Assembly: GCA_014208095.1 (NCBI GenBank)
Contig: JACHMT010000001.1
Location: 496,001-560,000, forward strand
Source: Actinospineispora eucalypti
GTDB taxonomy: Bacteria > Actinomycetota > Actinomycetes > Mycobacteriales > Pseudonocardiaceae
Reading direction: 5' to 3'
Length of the DNA stretch: 64,000 bases
Both the position numbers and the translations under genes were made by a program. The notes under the pieces were generated by a model that searched no databases, was not told where the DNA came from, and was given only the letters and a program-made list of their open reading frames with translations. Of the stretch, positions 1 to 8,615 are shown in pieces; position 1 is the first letter of the stretch; the number at the start of each line of letters is the position of its first letter.

Positions 1-354
1 GAACAGCCACCACAGCGACCCGACCAGCGGGATCGAGAAGAACAGCGCGAACCGCGCCACGTCACAGACGACCATCAGCTTGCGCCGGTCGAACTTGTCG
101 GCCAGCGCGCCGGCCAGCGGCCCGAGCAGCAACGCCGGCAGCAGCTTGGTGGCCACCACTCCGCCGAGCGCGAAGCTCTGCGCCTGGAAACCGGTGGTCA
201 GCTGGGTGGCCAGGGCGGACATGGCCAGCAGCGACAGCCAGTCACCGGTGGATGCCAGCGCGGTGACCAGCCACAACCGGCGGAACGCCGGGATGGCCAG
301 CACACCACGAACCCGGTTCGCGACCGAGGGGTCGGTTATCGCGCCGGTGGACAC
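1..354 (-). CDS. MFS transporter, N-terminal part (cut by window edge)
   Basis: This is the first 118 residues of a major facilitator superfamily permease; the rest lies beyond base 1. A short cytoplasmic leader is followed by hydrophobic segments at about residues 27-50, 62-86 and 95-118. The loop LADKFDRRKLM (84-94) is the motif-A type signature found between TM2 and TM3 of MFS exporters. The substrate cannot be told from this fragment. The GTG at 352-354 was chosen because the usual short MFS leader follows it. An AGGAGG (minus strand, 379-384) lies farther upstream than normal, so the start is tentative. Confidence 0.8.
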   Translation of the reverse strand, partial: MSTGAITDPSVANRVRGVLAIPAFRRLWLVTALASTGDWLSLLAMSALATQLTTGFQAQSFALGGVVATKLLPALLLGPLAGALADKFDRRKLMVVCDVARFALFFSIPLVGSLWWLF

Positions 355-448
355 CTGATCGGGGCCGATCGCGCCGCACCTCCTCGACGTGGGCCAAATG
401 GGCGGCACCCAGGGTAGCTGTCGCGGATAACCGCCTCGATACGCCCCG

Positions 449-1096
449 TCAGGACGGGCTCAGCAGGCTCACCGCCGCCTGGATCAGGATCAGCACGAAG
501 ATCACTACGAACGCGATGGTGAACAGGCGCGAACCCAGCCGGCCGCGGGAACGCTCGGTGATGCCGGTGAGGCTCAGGGCCTCGTAGTGGCGGTCCGGTT
601 CCTGGTGGATGGGCGGGCGGAAGTCGCCGTACTCGGAGTGGATCACCGGTGGGGTCGGAGCCGGTCGGGGGCCGGCCATCGCGGCCGTCCCGTTCCCGTT
701 GGTGGTGGGCCGGGCGGGCTTCGGCCCGGCCGCGGAGTCTTCGATGATGCGGTCTTCGGTGAGGCGGTCTTCGTCGACACGGCCCTTCGCCGGGCCGTCC
801 CTGTCGACGCCGTCCTCGTCGGGGGCGACGCGCGGCAGGCACTCGGGGCGGGGCGGGCGGTCCTCGTCCGCCTCCGGGCTGCACCGGGGGGCGTACACCG
901 GCGGCGCCGGGCGGGACGGCTTCTCATCGTCCAGCTCGGCCAGCAGGTCGGCCAGGTTGTGGTCGTCCAGCCGGGGAATGTGCGGGGTCTCCAGCGGCGG
1001 GAGCATGTCGTCGGTGATCACCGGCAACATGGGGTCGGTGCGCCACTCGGGCGGCTCCGTGCCCCCGTCAAGCTCCCCCGAGCGCTCGTTGCTCAC
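449..1096 (-). CDS. Hypothetical protein with disordered N-terminus and C-terminal membrane anchor
   Basis: I do not recognise a family. The 215-residue product is acidic, Pro/Arg-rich and probably disordered over about 185 residues. It ends in one strongly hydrophobic segment (about 190-211) with only three residues after it, which suggests a tail-anchored protein with the N-terminal region in the cytoplasm. It starts with GTG and ends 95 bp before the upstream MFS gene. It lies downstream of topA on the same strand, with 79 bp between them. Codon use with high third-position GC supports coding. The overlapping plus-strand frames look like shadows. Confidence 0.65.
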   Translation of the reverse strand: MSNERSGELDGGTEPPEWRTDPMLPVITDDMLPPLETPHIPRLDDHNLADLLAELDDEKPSRPAPPVYAPRCSPEADEDRPPRPECLPRVAPDEDGVDRDGPAKGRVDEDRLTEDRIIEDSAAGPKPARPTTNGNGTAAMAGPRPAPTPPVIHSEYGDFRPPIHQEPDRHYEALSLTGITERSRGRLGSRLFTIAFVVIFVLILIQAAVSLLSPS

Positions 1097-1175
1097 AGCC
1101 GACGAGGGTAACCGCCGCTATCCCGATCCCGTGGGAACTTGGCCGTCCCAAATTCCCCACGGGCACCGGAACATC

Positions 1176-3971
1176 TCAGGTCGAGGCGGGGGCCTTCTTG
1201 CGGCGGGCCGGGGCTCGCTTCTTGGGGGCGGTGCCGGCCTTGGCGCGGCGTTCGGCCAGGAGCTCGGCGGCGCGTTCGTCGGTGAGGGTGTCGACCTCGT
1301 CGCCCTTGCGCAGGCTCGCGTTGGTCTCGCCCTCGGTGACGTACGGGCCGAACCGGCCGTCCTTGATCACCATTGGCTTGCCGGTGGCCGGGTCGTTGCC
1401 CAGCTCGCGCAGCGGCGGGGTGGCCGAGGCGCGGCCCCGGCCGCGCTGCTTGGGCTGGGCGTAGATCTTCAACGCCTCGTCCAGGGTGACCTCGAAGAGC
1501 TGGTCCTCGTTGGTCAGCGAGCGGGAGTCGGTGCCCTTCTTGAGGTAGGGGCCGTACCGCCCGTTCTGCGCGGTGATCTCGTCACCGGACTCCGGGTCGG
1601 TGCCGACCACCCGGGGCAGCGAGAGCAGCTTGAGCGCGTCCTCCAGGGTCACGCTGTCCAGCGCCATCGACCTGAACAGCGAGCCGGTGCGCGGTTTCGG
1701 CGCCTTGGTCTTCGGCGTGCCCTCCGGGGGGTCGGGCAGCAGCTCGGTGACGTACGGGCCGAACCGGCCCTCCTTGGCCACGATCTCGTGCCCGGTCACC
1801 GGGTCGGCGCCCAGCGAACGGCCCTCCTGCGGCACGGAGAACAGCTGCTCGGCGATCTCGGCGGTCAGCTCGTCCGGCGGCAGCTCGTCGGAGAGGTTGG
1901 CCCGCTGGGACGCGGTGGCCCCGGCGTCGTCCTCCACCAGGCGTTCCAGGTACGGGCCGTAGCGCCCGACGCGGACCACCACCTCGCGGCCGGCCGAGTC
2001 TGAGAACAGCGGGATCGCGTTGATCTCCCGCGCGTCGATCTCCTCCAGGTTCACCCCGACCAGCTTCTTCAGCCCGCCGGCGTGGGCCACGGTGTCGTCG
2101 CCGTGCCCGTTGCCGTCGGCGCCGAAGTAGAAGCCGGCCAGCCAGTCGGTGCGGGCCTGCGAACCGGACGCGATGGCGTCCAGCTCGTCCTCCATGGCGG
2201 CGGTGAAGTTGTAGTCCACCAGCCGGCCGAAGTGCCGTTCCAGCAGCCCGACCACGGCGAACGCCACCCAGGACGGCACCAGGGCGCTGCCCTTCTTCCA
2301 CACGTAGCCGCGGTCCTGGATGGTCTTGATGATCGACGTGTACGTGGAAGGCCGGCCGATGCCCAGCTCTTCCAGGGCCTTCACCAGCGACGGCTCGGTG
2401 TAGCGGGCCGGCGGGTTGGTGGTGTGCCCCTCCGGGTTCAGCTCCTCGGCGGACAGGCCCTGGCCCTCGGTGAGGTTGGGCAGCCGGCGCTCGGCGTCGT
2501 CCGCCTCGCCGCCGGACTGCTCGTCCAGCGACTCCACGTAGGCCTTGAGGAAGCCGGCGAAGGTGATGGTGCGCCCGGAAGCGGCGAACACGCACTCCTC
2601 GCCGGTGGCGGCGCTGCCGGACACCCGCACGGACACCGTGGTGCCCCGCGCGTCGGCCATCTGCGAGGCCACCGTGCGCTGCCAGATCAGCTCGTAGAGG
2701 CGGAAGTCGTCGCCCTCCACCTCGCGGGCGATCTGGCCCGGCGTGCGGAAGGACTCGCCGGCCGGCCGGATCGCCTCGTGCGCCTCCTGGGCGTTCTTCA
2801 CCTTGCGGGTGTACTGCCGGGGCTTGTCCGCCACGTAGGCGTCCCCGTACAGCTCGCGGGCCTGCGCCCGGGCCGCGTTGATGGCCGACTCGGACAGCGT
2901 GGTCGAGTCGGTACGCATGTAGGTGATGTAGCCGTTCTCGTACAGCCGCTGGGCGGAGCGCATGGTCCGCTCGGAGGAGAACCGCAGCTTGCGGCCGGCC
3001 TCCTGCTGCAGCGTGGACGTCATGAACGGCGCGTAGGGCCGGCGGGTGTACGGCTTCGACTCGACGGACTGCACCGTGAAGTCGCGGCCGTCCAGGGCCT
3101 CGGCCAGCCGGCGGGCGGACGCCTCGTCCAGCGCCAGCGCGTTGCCCTTCAACTGGCCGTCCGGGCCGAAGTCGCGGCCGGTGGCCACCTTCGAGCCGTC
3201 CACGCTGACCAGCCGGGCGCCGAAGCTTCCCGGCCCGTCGGCGGGCTTCTCGACCATGCCGAAGCGGGCGTCGATGTCCCAGTAGCCGGCGGGGACGAAC
3301 GCCATCCGCTCCCGCTCGCGCTGCACGATGATCCGGGTGGCCACCGACTGGACGCGGCCGGCGGACAGCTTGGGCATCACCTTCTTCCACAGCACCGGGG
3401 ACACCTCGTAGCCGTAGAGGCGGTCCAGGATGCGGCGGGTCTCCTGCGCGTCGACCAGGTCCTGGTCCAGCTGGCGCGGGTTCGCGGCGGCGGCGCGGAT
3501 GGCCGGCTCGGTGATCTCGTGGAAGACCATCCGGCTGACCGGGACCTTGGGCTTCAGGGTCTCCAGCAGGTGCCAGGCGATGGCCTCACCCTCGCGGTCA
3601 CCATCCGTCGCCAGCAGGAGCTCGTCGACGTTCTTCAGAGCGTCCTTGAGCTCGGTGACGGTGGCCTTCTTCTCCGGGGTGACCACGTAGAGGGGCTCGA
3701 ACTCGTTGTCCACGTTCACCCCGAGCCGCGCCCAGGCCTCGCCCTTGAACTTGGCCGGCACGTCCGCGGCACCGCGCGGGAGGTCGCGGATGTGTCCCCG
3801 GGAGGACTCCACCACGTAGTTGGAACCCAGGTACGACGCGATCTTGCGCGCCTTCGCGGGCGACTCGACGATCACCAGACGACGCCCAGCGGAACCGCTG
3901 CCGCCGTTTCCGCTGGGGGTCTTCTTCGCGCGTCCGCCAGCCGTGCCCGCGCTTGACTTGCCCGCTGCCAC
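1176..3971 (-). CDS. topA: DNA topoisomerase I
   Basis: This type IA topoisomerase relaxes negatively supercoiled DNA through a transient 5'-phosphotyrosine link. The Toprim domain carries LVIVESPAKARK (32-43) and the acidic DGDREGEA (123-130). The catalytic tyrosine is Y351 in the motif GYITYMRTDSTT. The C-terminal third has no zinc fingers; it has at least four repeats built around GR(Y/F)GPY and a Lys/Arg-rich tail, which is the usual actinobacterial architecture. The length of 931 residues is typical. The GTG at 3971 is the start, with a purine-rich AGAAAGGGA about 15 nt upstream. It sits next to a WhiA-like gene, as the equivalent gene does in mycobacteria. Confidence 0.98.
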   Translation of the reverse strand: MAAGKSSAGTAGGRAKKTPSGNGGSGSAGRRLVIVESPAKARKIASYLGSNYVVESSRGHIRDLPRGAADVPAKFKGEAWARLGVNVDNEFEPLYVVTPEKKATVTELKDALKNVDELLLATDGDREGEAIAWHLLETLKPKVPVSRMVFHEITEPAIRAAAANPRQLDQDLVDAQETRRILDRLYGYEVSPVLWKKVMPKLSAGRVQSVATRIIVQRERERMAFVPAGYWDIDARFGMVEKPADGPGSFGARLVSVDGSKVATGRDFGPDGQLKGNALALDEASARRLAEALDGRDFTVQSVESKPYTRRPYAPFMTSTLQQEAGRKLRFSSERTMRSAQRLYENGYITYMRTDSTTLSESAINAARAQARELYGDAYVADKPRQYTRKVKNAQEAHEAIRPAGESFRTPGQIAREVEGDDFRLYELIWQRTVASQMADARGTTVSVRVSGSAATGEECVFAASGRTITFAGFLKAYVESLDEQSGGEADDAERRLPNLTEGQGLSAEELNPEGHTTNPPARYTEPSLVKALEELGIGRPSTYTSIIKTIQDRGYVWKKGSALVPSWVAFAVVGLLERHFGRLVDYNFTAAMEDELDAIASGSQARTDWLAGFYFGADGNGHGDDTVAHAGGLKKLVGVNLEEIDAREINAIPLFSDSAGREVVVRVGRYGPYLERLVEDDAGATASQRANLSDELPPDELTAEIAEQLFSVPQEGRSLGADPVTGHEIVAKEGRFGPYVTELLPDPPEGTPKTKAPKPRTGSLFRSMALDSVTLEDALKLLSLPRVVGTDPESGDEITAQNGRYGPYLKKGTDSRSLTNEDQLFEVTLDEALKIYAQPKQRGRGRASATPPLRELGNDPATGKPMVIKDGRFGPYVTEGETNASLRKGDEVDTLTDERAAELLAERRAKAGTAPKKRAPARRKKAPAST

Positions 3972-4130
3972 TGCTTAGCCCGTTCCCTTTCTCCCGGCGC
4001 CCGAACAACACGCCACCCGCCAGACTCGCACATCCCGGGCGGATCATGCACACGACTAGTCATGCGTCACGGTGCGCGCTCGGCTGGCCGGCAGCGTAAC
4101 TATCGCGTTTCGTTCGCTGTCACTCGTACC

Positions 4131-4727
4131 TCATTTACCGGTGCCGCCGGTCGGCCAGTGTCCTTCCGGCAGGTGTTCCGGCGGGTCGCCGACCAGCTCG
4201 GCCAACCGGCGCATCCGGCGTGCGCCGGTGATGCGCAGGGCCGGCCCGGCGCCCCTCGGACCCAGCCGCTGAGCCGGCAAGCCTAGATAACTGACCGCGT
4301 CGGCCAGCGGTTGGTGGGTCTGCGGCGCGTGCGGATCCAGGCCGAGAAGGTACCCACCCCGGCGGTCCGGAATGCCCGCACCCAGTGCCCACATACGTAA
4401 CAACGCGCCGTCCAGGCGGAATTCCTCGGGTACCGCCTTCACCGCGCCACGGCACCACTGACCTGCGAGTTCGACCAGATCGCCGCGAAACGCGGTGCGC
4501 AGCACCAGGGAGCCGGACTCCGAGGTGGCGAGCTCGGCGTTGACCCCGAACTCGGCCAGCCGGGCGGCCAGCGGACGGGCCCGGCCGGGGTCCGGCAGCA
4601 GCACGCTCAGCCGCGCGGTGCCGCTGGCGCCGAACCGGACCAGCTGTGCCGGCCCGCACAGCAGCCCGGCCAGGTCACTGGTCCGGGCCTCCCGCGCCTC
4701 GGCGGAGAAGAACGACATCTGCGCCAC
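4131..4727 (-). CDS. WhiA-like protein without the helix-turn-helix domain
   Basis: This 198-residue protein is conserved next to topA in related actinobacteria (positional counterpart of Rv3647c). The sequence resembles the N-terminal and LAGLIDADG-like parts of the sporulation regulator WhiA: an early SDLAGLL...VRFG segment, then LLRMWALGAG (about 108-117) and a repeated alpha/beta core with PLADAVSYLGLPA. The C-terminal WhiA helix-turn-helix is absent, so DNA binding would need another surface or may be lost. The resemblance is by eye only. The GTG start has TATCCT seven bases before it and no Shine-Dalgarno, so the mRNA may be leaderless. Confidence 0.7.
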   Translation of the reverse strand: MAQMSFFSAEAREARTSDLAGLLCGPAQLVRFGASGTARLSVLLPDPGRARPLAARLAEFGVNAELATSESGSLVLRTAFRGDLVELAGQWCRGAVKAVPEEFRLDGALLRMWALGAGIPDRRGGYLLGLDPHAPQTHQPLADAVSYLGLPAQRLGPRGAGPALRITGARRMRRLAELVGDPPEHLPEGHWPTGGTGK

Positions 4728-5413
4728 GCGGGGCAGGATAGAACACTAGTTCGATCTCCGGGTGGCGGCACGCCGACGGCGAATTTCCTCCAACAGAGTG
4801 AAGGCGCCCGCCGGATTTGCGTCACACGTCACAGTGTCGACGCGGTCGATCTTCAGACGATGCGGCCGGGTTACCGACCGTGGCCGGACGGTGGGCGGCT
4901 GGGCCGGGCGGCTTCATCGAGCGCGCGCTCAGTCCGGTGAATTCCATGATCGAAACGGACTGAGCCAGCACTCGGCGAGTGGTGGGGCGCGGACTCGTTC
5001 GGGAGCCGCTCCGGGGATTACGGTACGTAGCAAACGGGACGGCTCGGGTGTGCAACGGGCGGGACCCGAGCCGCGGCAGATGGGCATGCCGCTGGTGTGG
5101 CGCTCGCGGGTCGTATGCGAATGACCTCGCTGGTCGTCTTCGCTCCGGCCGGTGGAGTGTGATCGTTGTTTCTGGCGGTTTGGCGTCGATTTTCGACGCT
5201 GAAGCGCCATGGATGGCGATCAAGCTGGGCGAGGGCCGCGAATGTCGGCCGGGCCAGTTCGAAGGGCCGGGGCCCGCCGCACCAGCCTCGCTCGTCCCGT
5301 CTGTACCTATTCCCGTCTCAGACCACCCGACCGCGCCGTCCAAGCCGACTTTGAGCCGGCGCCGCCATCTGAGCCGGCGCCGCCGCCCCGGAGCGGCGCG
5401 GGGTCAAAGTCCG
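4728..5413. other. Gene-free region with several perfect hairpins
   Basis: No convincing gene was found in 686 bp; all open frames here are short and low in information. Mycobacteria carry cspA at this position, and no cold-shock RNP motif is visible in any frame. Three perfect stems stand out: 4927-4936 with 4956-4965 (10 bp), 5041-5049 with 5064-5072 (9 bp) and 5183-5189 with 5193-5199 (7 bp, 3-nt loop). The function is unknown; possibilities are a small RNA or leader structures. Confidence 0.5.
5347..5411 (-). terminator. Imperfect inverted repeat after the lipoprotein gene
   Basis: GACTTTGA (5347-5354) pairs with TCAAAGTC (5404-5411) around GC-rich, partly complementary arms. The centre holds two direct copies of GAGCCGGCGCCGCC. 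It begins two bases after the lipoprotein stop codon, so a factor-independent terminator is plausible, though there is no T-run. Confidence 0.4.
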
Positions 5414-5956
5414 CTAGCGGGCGGTGACGGCGCAGCTGGAGGCCTGCTTGACCGCCTCGTTCAGTGCCGCGTTGTCGCCCATCGAGCTCAGCGCGCTGGA
5501 CGCGTGCGCCACGTCCAGCCGGGTCTTGATGGCGGCGAGGCGGGTGGCCAGCGCGGCCGGGTCCTTGGGGTCGATGCCGTCCAGCTCGGTGCGGGCGTCG
5601 GCGAACGCCCCGCGCAGCCCGTTCAGCGCGTCGCGCAGCTGCCGGGCGGTGTCGTCGCCGCCCTGGATGGGGGATGGGCCGGCCGCGTCCAGGCCGCGCA
5701 GCGACTCGCCGATCCGCTGCTCGGTGTCGGCCCAGGAGCGGGCCAGCGCGTCCTTGCTGGCCGCCGGGTTGTTCGGGTCCAGCGCCGGGCCGCTGCTCGC
5801 GGAGAGCAGGCTCAGCGCCGAGCATACCCGGCCGGCCCAGGCCACCGGGTCGTCGGCCGGCGGCAGTCGGTCGCCCTCGGCCACCGCGTCCGGGTCGTTC
5901 CCGCCGCAGCCGGTGAGCAGGATGCCGGCCAGCAGGGTCAGGATCAGCTTCCGCAT
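5414..5956 (-). CDS. Putative lipoprotein
   Basis: The 180-residue product starts with a classical lipoprotein signal peptide: two basic residues, a hydrophobic stretch and the lipobox LLTGC with the acylated cysteine at position 17. It should be exported and lipid-anchored on the outer face of the membrane. The mature part is mostly helical, with repeated Leu-rich heptad-like stretches (for example AARQLRDALNGLRG-type segments) that suggest a helical bundle. I do not recognise the family. It lies 77 bp downstream of the pyrophosphatase, separated by a strong hairpin, so it is probably transcribed separately. Confidence 0.75.
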   Translation of the reverse strand: MRKLILTLLAGILLTGCGGNDPDAVAEGDRLPPADDPVAWAGRVCSALSLLSASSGPALDPNNPAASKDALARSWADTEQRIGESLRGLDAAGPSPIQGGDDTARQLRDALNGLRGAFADARTELDGIDPKDPAALATRLAAIKTRLDVAHASSALSSMGDNAALNEAVKQASSCAVTAR

Positions 5957-5975
5957 AGTGCGCCTGAACGTACAA

Positions 5976-6008
5976 CGCCGCCCGGTCCAGCTTCCGGACC
6001 GGGCGGCG
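5976..6008 (-). terminator. Hairpin downstream of hppA
   Basis: CGCCGCCCGGTCC (5976-5988) and its perfect complement GGACCGGGCGGCG (5996-6008) form a 13-bp stem with a 7-nt loop. It lies 26 bp after the hppA stop codon and before the lipoprotein gene, so it likely ends the hppA transcript. Confidence 0.7.
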
Positions 6009-6033
6009 CGCGTACGTTACTGCCAGCGGTTTT

Positions 6034-8349
6034 CTAGCTGACCGACGCCTCGGCGGGCGAGTCGGCGATCGAGGTGGAACGCCGCTTGGAAACCACGACG
6101 GCCGCGACGATGATGATCACCGCGACGGCCGCGATGGCCAGCCGCACCGGGGTGGACGCGCTGGAGCCGATGGACAGGGTCACCACGGCCGGAGCGATCA
6201 GCACGGAGACCAGGTTCATCACCTTGATCAGCGGGTTGATCGCCGGGCCGGCGGTGTCCTTGAACGGGTCACCAACGGTGTCACCGATGACGGTGGCGGC
6301 GTGGGCGTCGGTGCCCTTGCCGCCGTGCACGCCGTCCTCGATCAGCTTCTTGCCGTTGTCCCAGGCGCCACCGGAGTTGGCCAGGAAGATGGCCATCAGG
6401 GTGCCGCAGGCGATGGCGCCGGCCAGGTAGCCGGCCAGCGGGCCGACGCCGAGACCGAAGCCGACCGCGATCGGCGCGAAGATCGCCAGCAGGCCGGGGG
6501 TGGCCAGCTCGCGCAGCGAGTCCTTGGTGCAGATGTCCACCACGCGGCCGTAGTCCGGCCGCACGGTGCCCGCCATGATCCCGGGCTCCTCCCGGAACTG
6601 CTTGCGCACCTCGAACACGATGGCGCCCGCCGCGCGGGACACCGCGTTGATGGCCAGCCCGGAGAACATGAACACCACGGACGCGCCGATGATCACGCCG
6701 ACCAGGGTGCTCGGGGTGAACACCTCGAACCCGAAGGAGCGGGGCAGCTCGCCGGCGGCCTGGCCGGCCGCCTTGATCGCGTTGGTGATGGCGTCCCGGT
6801 AGGAGCCGAACAGCGCGGTCGCGGCCAGCACGGCGGTGGCGATGGCGATGCCCTTGGTGATGGCCTTGGTGGTGTTGCCGACCGCGTCCAGCTCGGTCAG
6901 CACCTCCACGCCCGGGCCGGTCACGTCACCGGACATCTCCGCGATGCCCTGCGCGTTGTCGGCCACCGGGCCGAAGGTGTCCATGGCCACGATCACGCCG
7001 ACCGTGGTGAGCAGGCCGGTACCGGCCAGCGCCACCGCGAACAGCGCCACGGTCACCGAGACGCCACCCAGGACGAACGCGCCGAACACCGCCGCCGAGA
7101 TGACCAGCGCGGTGTAGACGGCGCTCTCGAAACCGATCGCGATGCCGGCCAGCACGACGGTGGCCGCGCCGGTCAGCGCGGAGTCGCCGACGTCCTTGAC
7201 CGGCTTGTGCTCGGTGCCGGTGAAGTAGCCGGTCAGCCACAGGATGATGCCGGCCAGCACGATGCCGATGAGCACCGCGACGGACGCGAACAGCCTCGGG
7301 TCCAGGCTGCCGGCCTGGGTGACCACTTCGGCGTCGGTGGGGTTGCCCAGCTCGCCGAAGCTGCCCGGCAGGTACAGGTAAGCGGCCGCGATGCACAGCA
7401 CGGCGGAGAACACCGCCGAGATGTAGAAGCTGCGGTTGATCGCCTTCAGGCCACCCTCGCCCGGCTTCGCCCGGGTGATGTACACGCCCAGCACGGCGGT
7501 GATCACGCCGATGGCCGGCACGATCAGCGGGAACAGCAGGCCCTGCAGGCCGAACGCCGCCGAGCCCAGGATCAGCGCGGCGACCAGCATGACGGCGTAG
7601 GACTCGAACAGGTCGGCGGCCATGCCGGCGCAGTCACCCACGTTGTCGCCGACGTTGTCGGCGATGGTGGCGGCGTTGCGCGGGTCGTCCTCGGGGATGC
7701 CGGCCTCCACCTTGCCGACCAGGTCACCACCGACGTCGGCGGCCTTGGTGAAGATGCCGCCGCCGACCCTCATGAACATGGCGAGCAGGGCCGCGCCGAA
7801 GCCGAAGCCCTCCAGCACCTTCGGTGCGCCGCCGGCGTAGACCAGCACCACCAGCGCGGCGCCGAACAGGCCGAGGCCCACGGTGAACATGCCGACCGCG
7901 CCACCGGTGCGGAACGCGACCCGCATGGCCTTCTCGCGGCCGCCGCTTTCCTCCCGCGCCGCCGAGGCGACCCGGATGTTGGCCCGGGTGGCCAGCGACA
8001 TGCCGAGGTAGCCGATGGTGGCGCTGAACACCGCGCCGACCACGAAGAAGATCGACCGGCCGACGCGCTCGCTCATCGTGTCCGCCGGCAGCGCGAACAG
8101 CAGCAGGAACACGATGACGACGAAAACGCCGAGCGTCTTGAACTGGCGGTTGAGGTAGGCCGAGGCGCCCTCCTGCACCGCGCGACCGATGTCCTGCATG
8201 CGCTCGGTACCCTGGCCGGCGGCCAGTACCTCCTTGCGCAGCCAGAAACCGATCGCCAGCGCGATGAGGGCGACCACGGCGACCACACCAACGATGGTCT
8301 GGTCACTCGAGGAGAGCGTTAGGCCCTCCGCGAGAATGTGCCGGGACAT
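6034..8349 (-). CDS. hppA: K+-independent H+-translocating pyrophosphatase
   Basis: This membrane-bound pyrophosphatase couples PPi hydrolysis to proton export across the cytoplasmic membrane. It has 771 residues and about 16 hydrophobic segments. The catalytic loop is at about 205-250: DVGGDLVGKVEAG, then the acidic DNVGDNVGDCAGM. A second conserved cluster near the C-terminus includes KGTDAHAATVIGDTVGDPFKD. The segment GNTTKAITKG has Lys at position 495, where K+-dependent enzymes have Ala; this marks the K+-independent, proton-pumping class. The ATG at 8349 has AGGAGG seven bases upstream. The gene is probably transcribed alone, between a 3' hairpin and a 266-bp 5' spacer. Confidence 0.97.
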   Translation of the reverse strand: MSRHILAEGLTLSSSDQTIVGVVAVVALIALAIGFWLRKEVLAAGQGTERMQDIGRAVQEGASAYLNRQFKTLGVFVVIVFLLLFALPADTMSERVGRSIFFVVGAVFSATIGYLGMSLATRANIRVASAAREESGGREKAMRVAFRTGGAVGMFTVGLGLFGAALVVLVYAGGAPKVLEGFGFGAALLAMFMRVGGGIFTKAADVGGDLVGKVEAGIPEDDPRNAATIADNVGDNVGDCAGMAADLFESYAVMLVAALILGSAAFGLQGLLFPLIVPAIGVITAVLGVYITRAKPGEGGLKAINRSFYISAVFSAVLCIAAAYLYLPGSFGELGNPTDAEVVTQAGSLDPRLFASVAVLIGIVLAGIILWLTGYFTGTEHKPVKDVGDSALTGAATVVLAGIAIGFESAVYTALVISAAVFGAFVLGGVSVTVALFAVALAGTGLLTTVGVIVAMDTFGPVADNAQGIAEMSGDVTGPGVEVLTELDAVGNTTKAITKGIAIATAVLAATALFGSYRDAITNAIKAAGQAAGELPRSFGFEVFTPSTLVGVIIGASVVFMFSGLAINAVSRAAGAIVFEVRKQFREEPGIMAGTVRPDYGRVVDICTKDSLRELATPGLLAIFAPIAVGFGLGVGPLAGYLAGAIACGTLMAIFLANSGGAWDNGKKLIEDGVHGGKGTDAHAATVIGDTVGDPFKDTAGPAINPLIKVMNLVSVLIAPAVVTLSIGSSASTPVRLAIAAVAVIIIVAAVVVSKRRSTSIADSPAEASVS

Positions 8350-8615
8350 CCGTCCTCCTGGTTGAATCGCTATATCAACGAGGGGCCGGAGCTGAGCGTG
8401 GCTTTGCTACCCGATCCCGCACGTTGTTCAACAGCGGCAGAATTGCTCAGCGTCACCGGGTGGTGACTGACTGGTCAACGCTGCCCGATATCGCGGCAGT
8501 GTATGGGGCTGCTGACCGGGGTCGCGCACGGGTCTGATGCTGACTCGATAAACGTGTCGTGGGTCATTGCGATGGGCGTCGCGCCTTTGTCAGGGGTGGG
8601 AGTGAGAATGGCGGG

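Noticed and set aside
2082..3956. 624-codon open frame opposite topA
   Set aside because: Antisense shadow of topA with no recognisable domain and a Val/Gly/Leu/Arg bias.
4822..5343. 173-codon minus-strand open frame in the gene-free region
   Set aside because: Ser/Pro/Arg-rich, no ribosome-binding site, no motif, and it runs through the perfect hairpins.
6301..8322. 673-codon open frame opposite hppA
   Set aside because: Antisense shadow; extremely His/Arg/Gly/Gln-rich with no domain.
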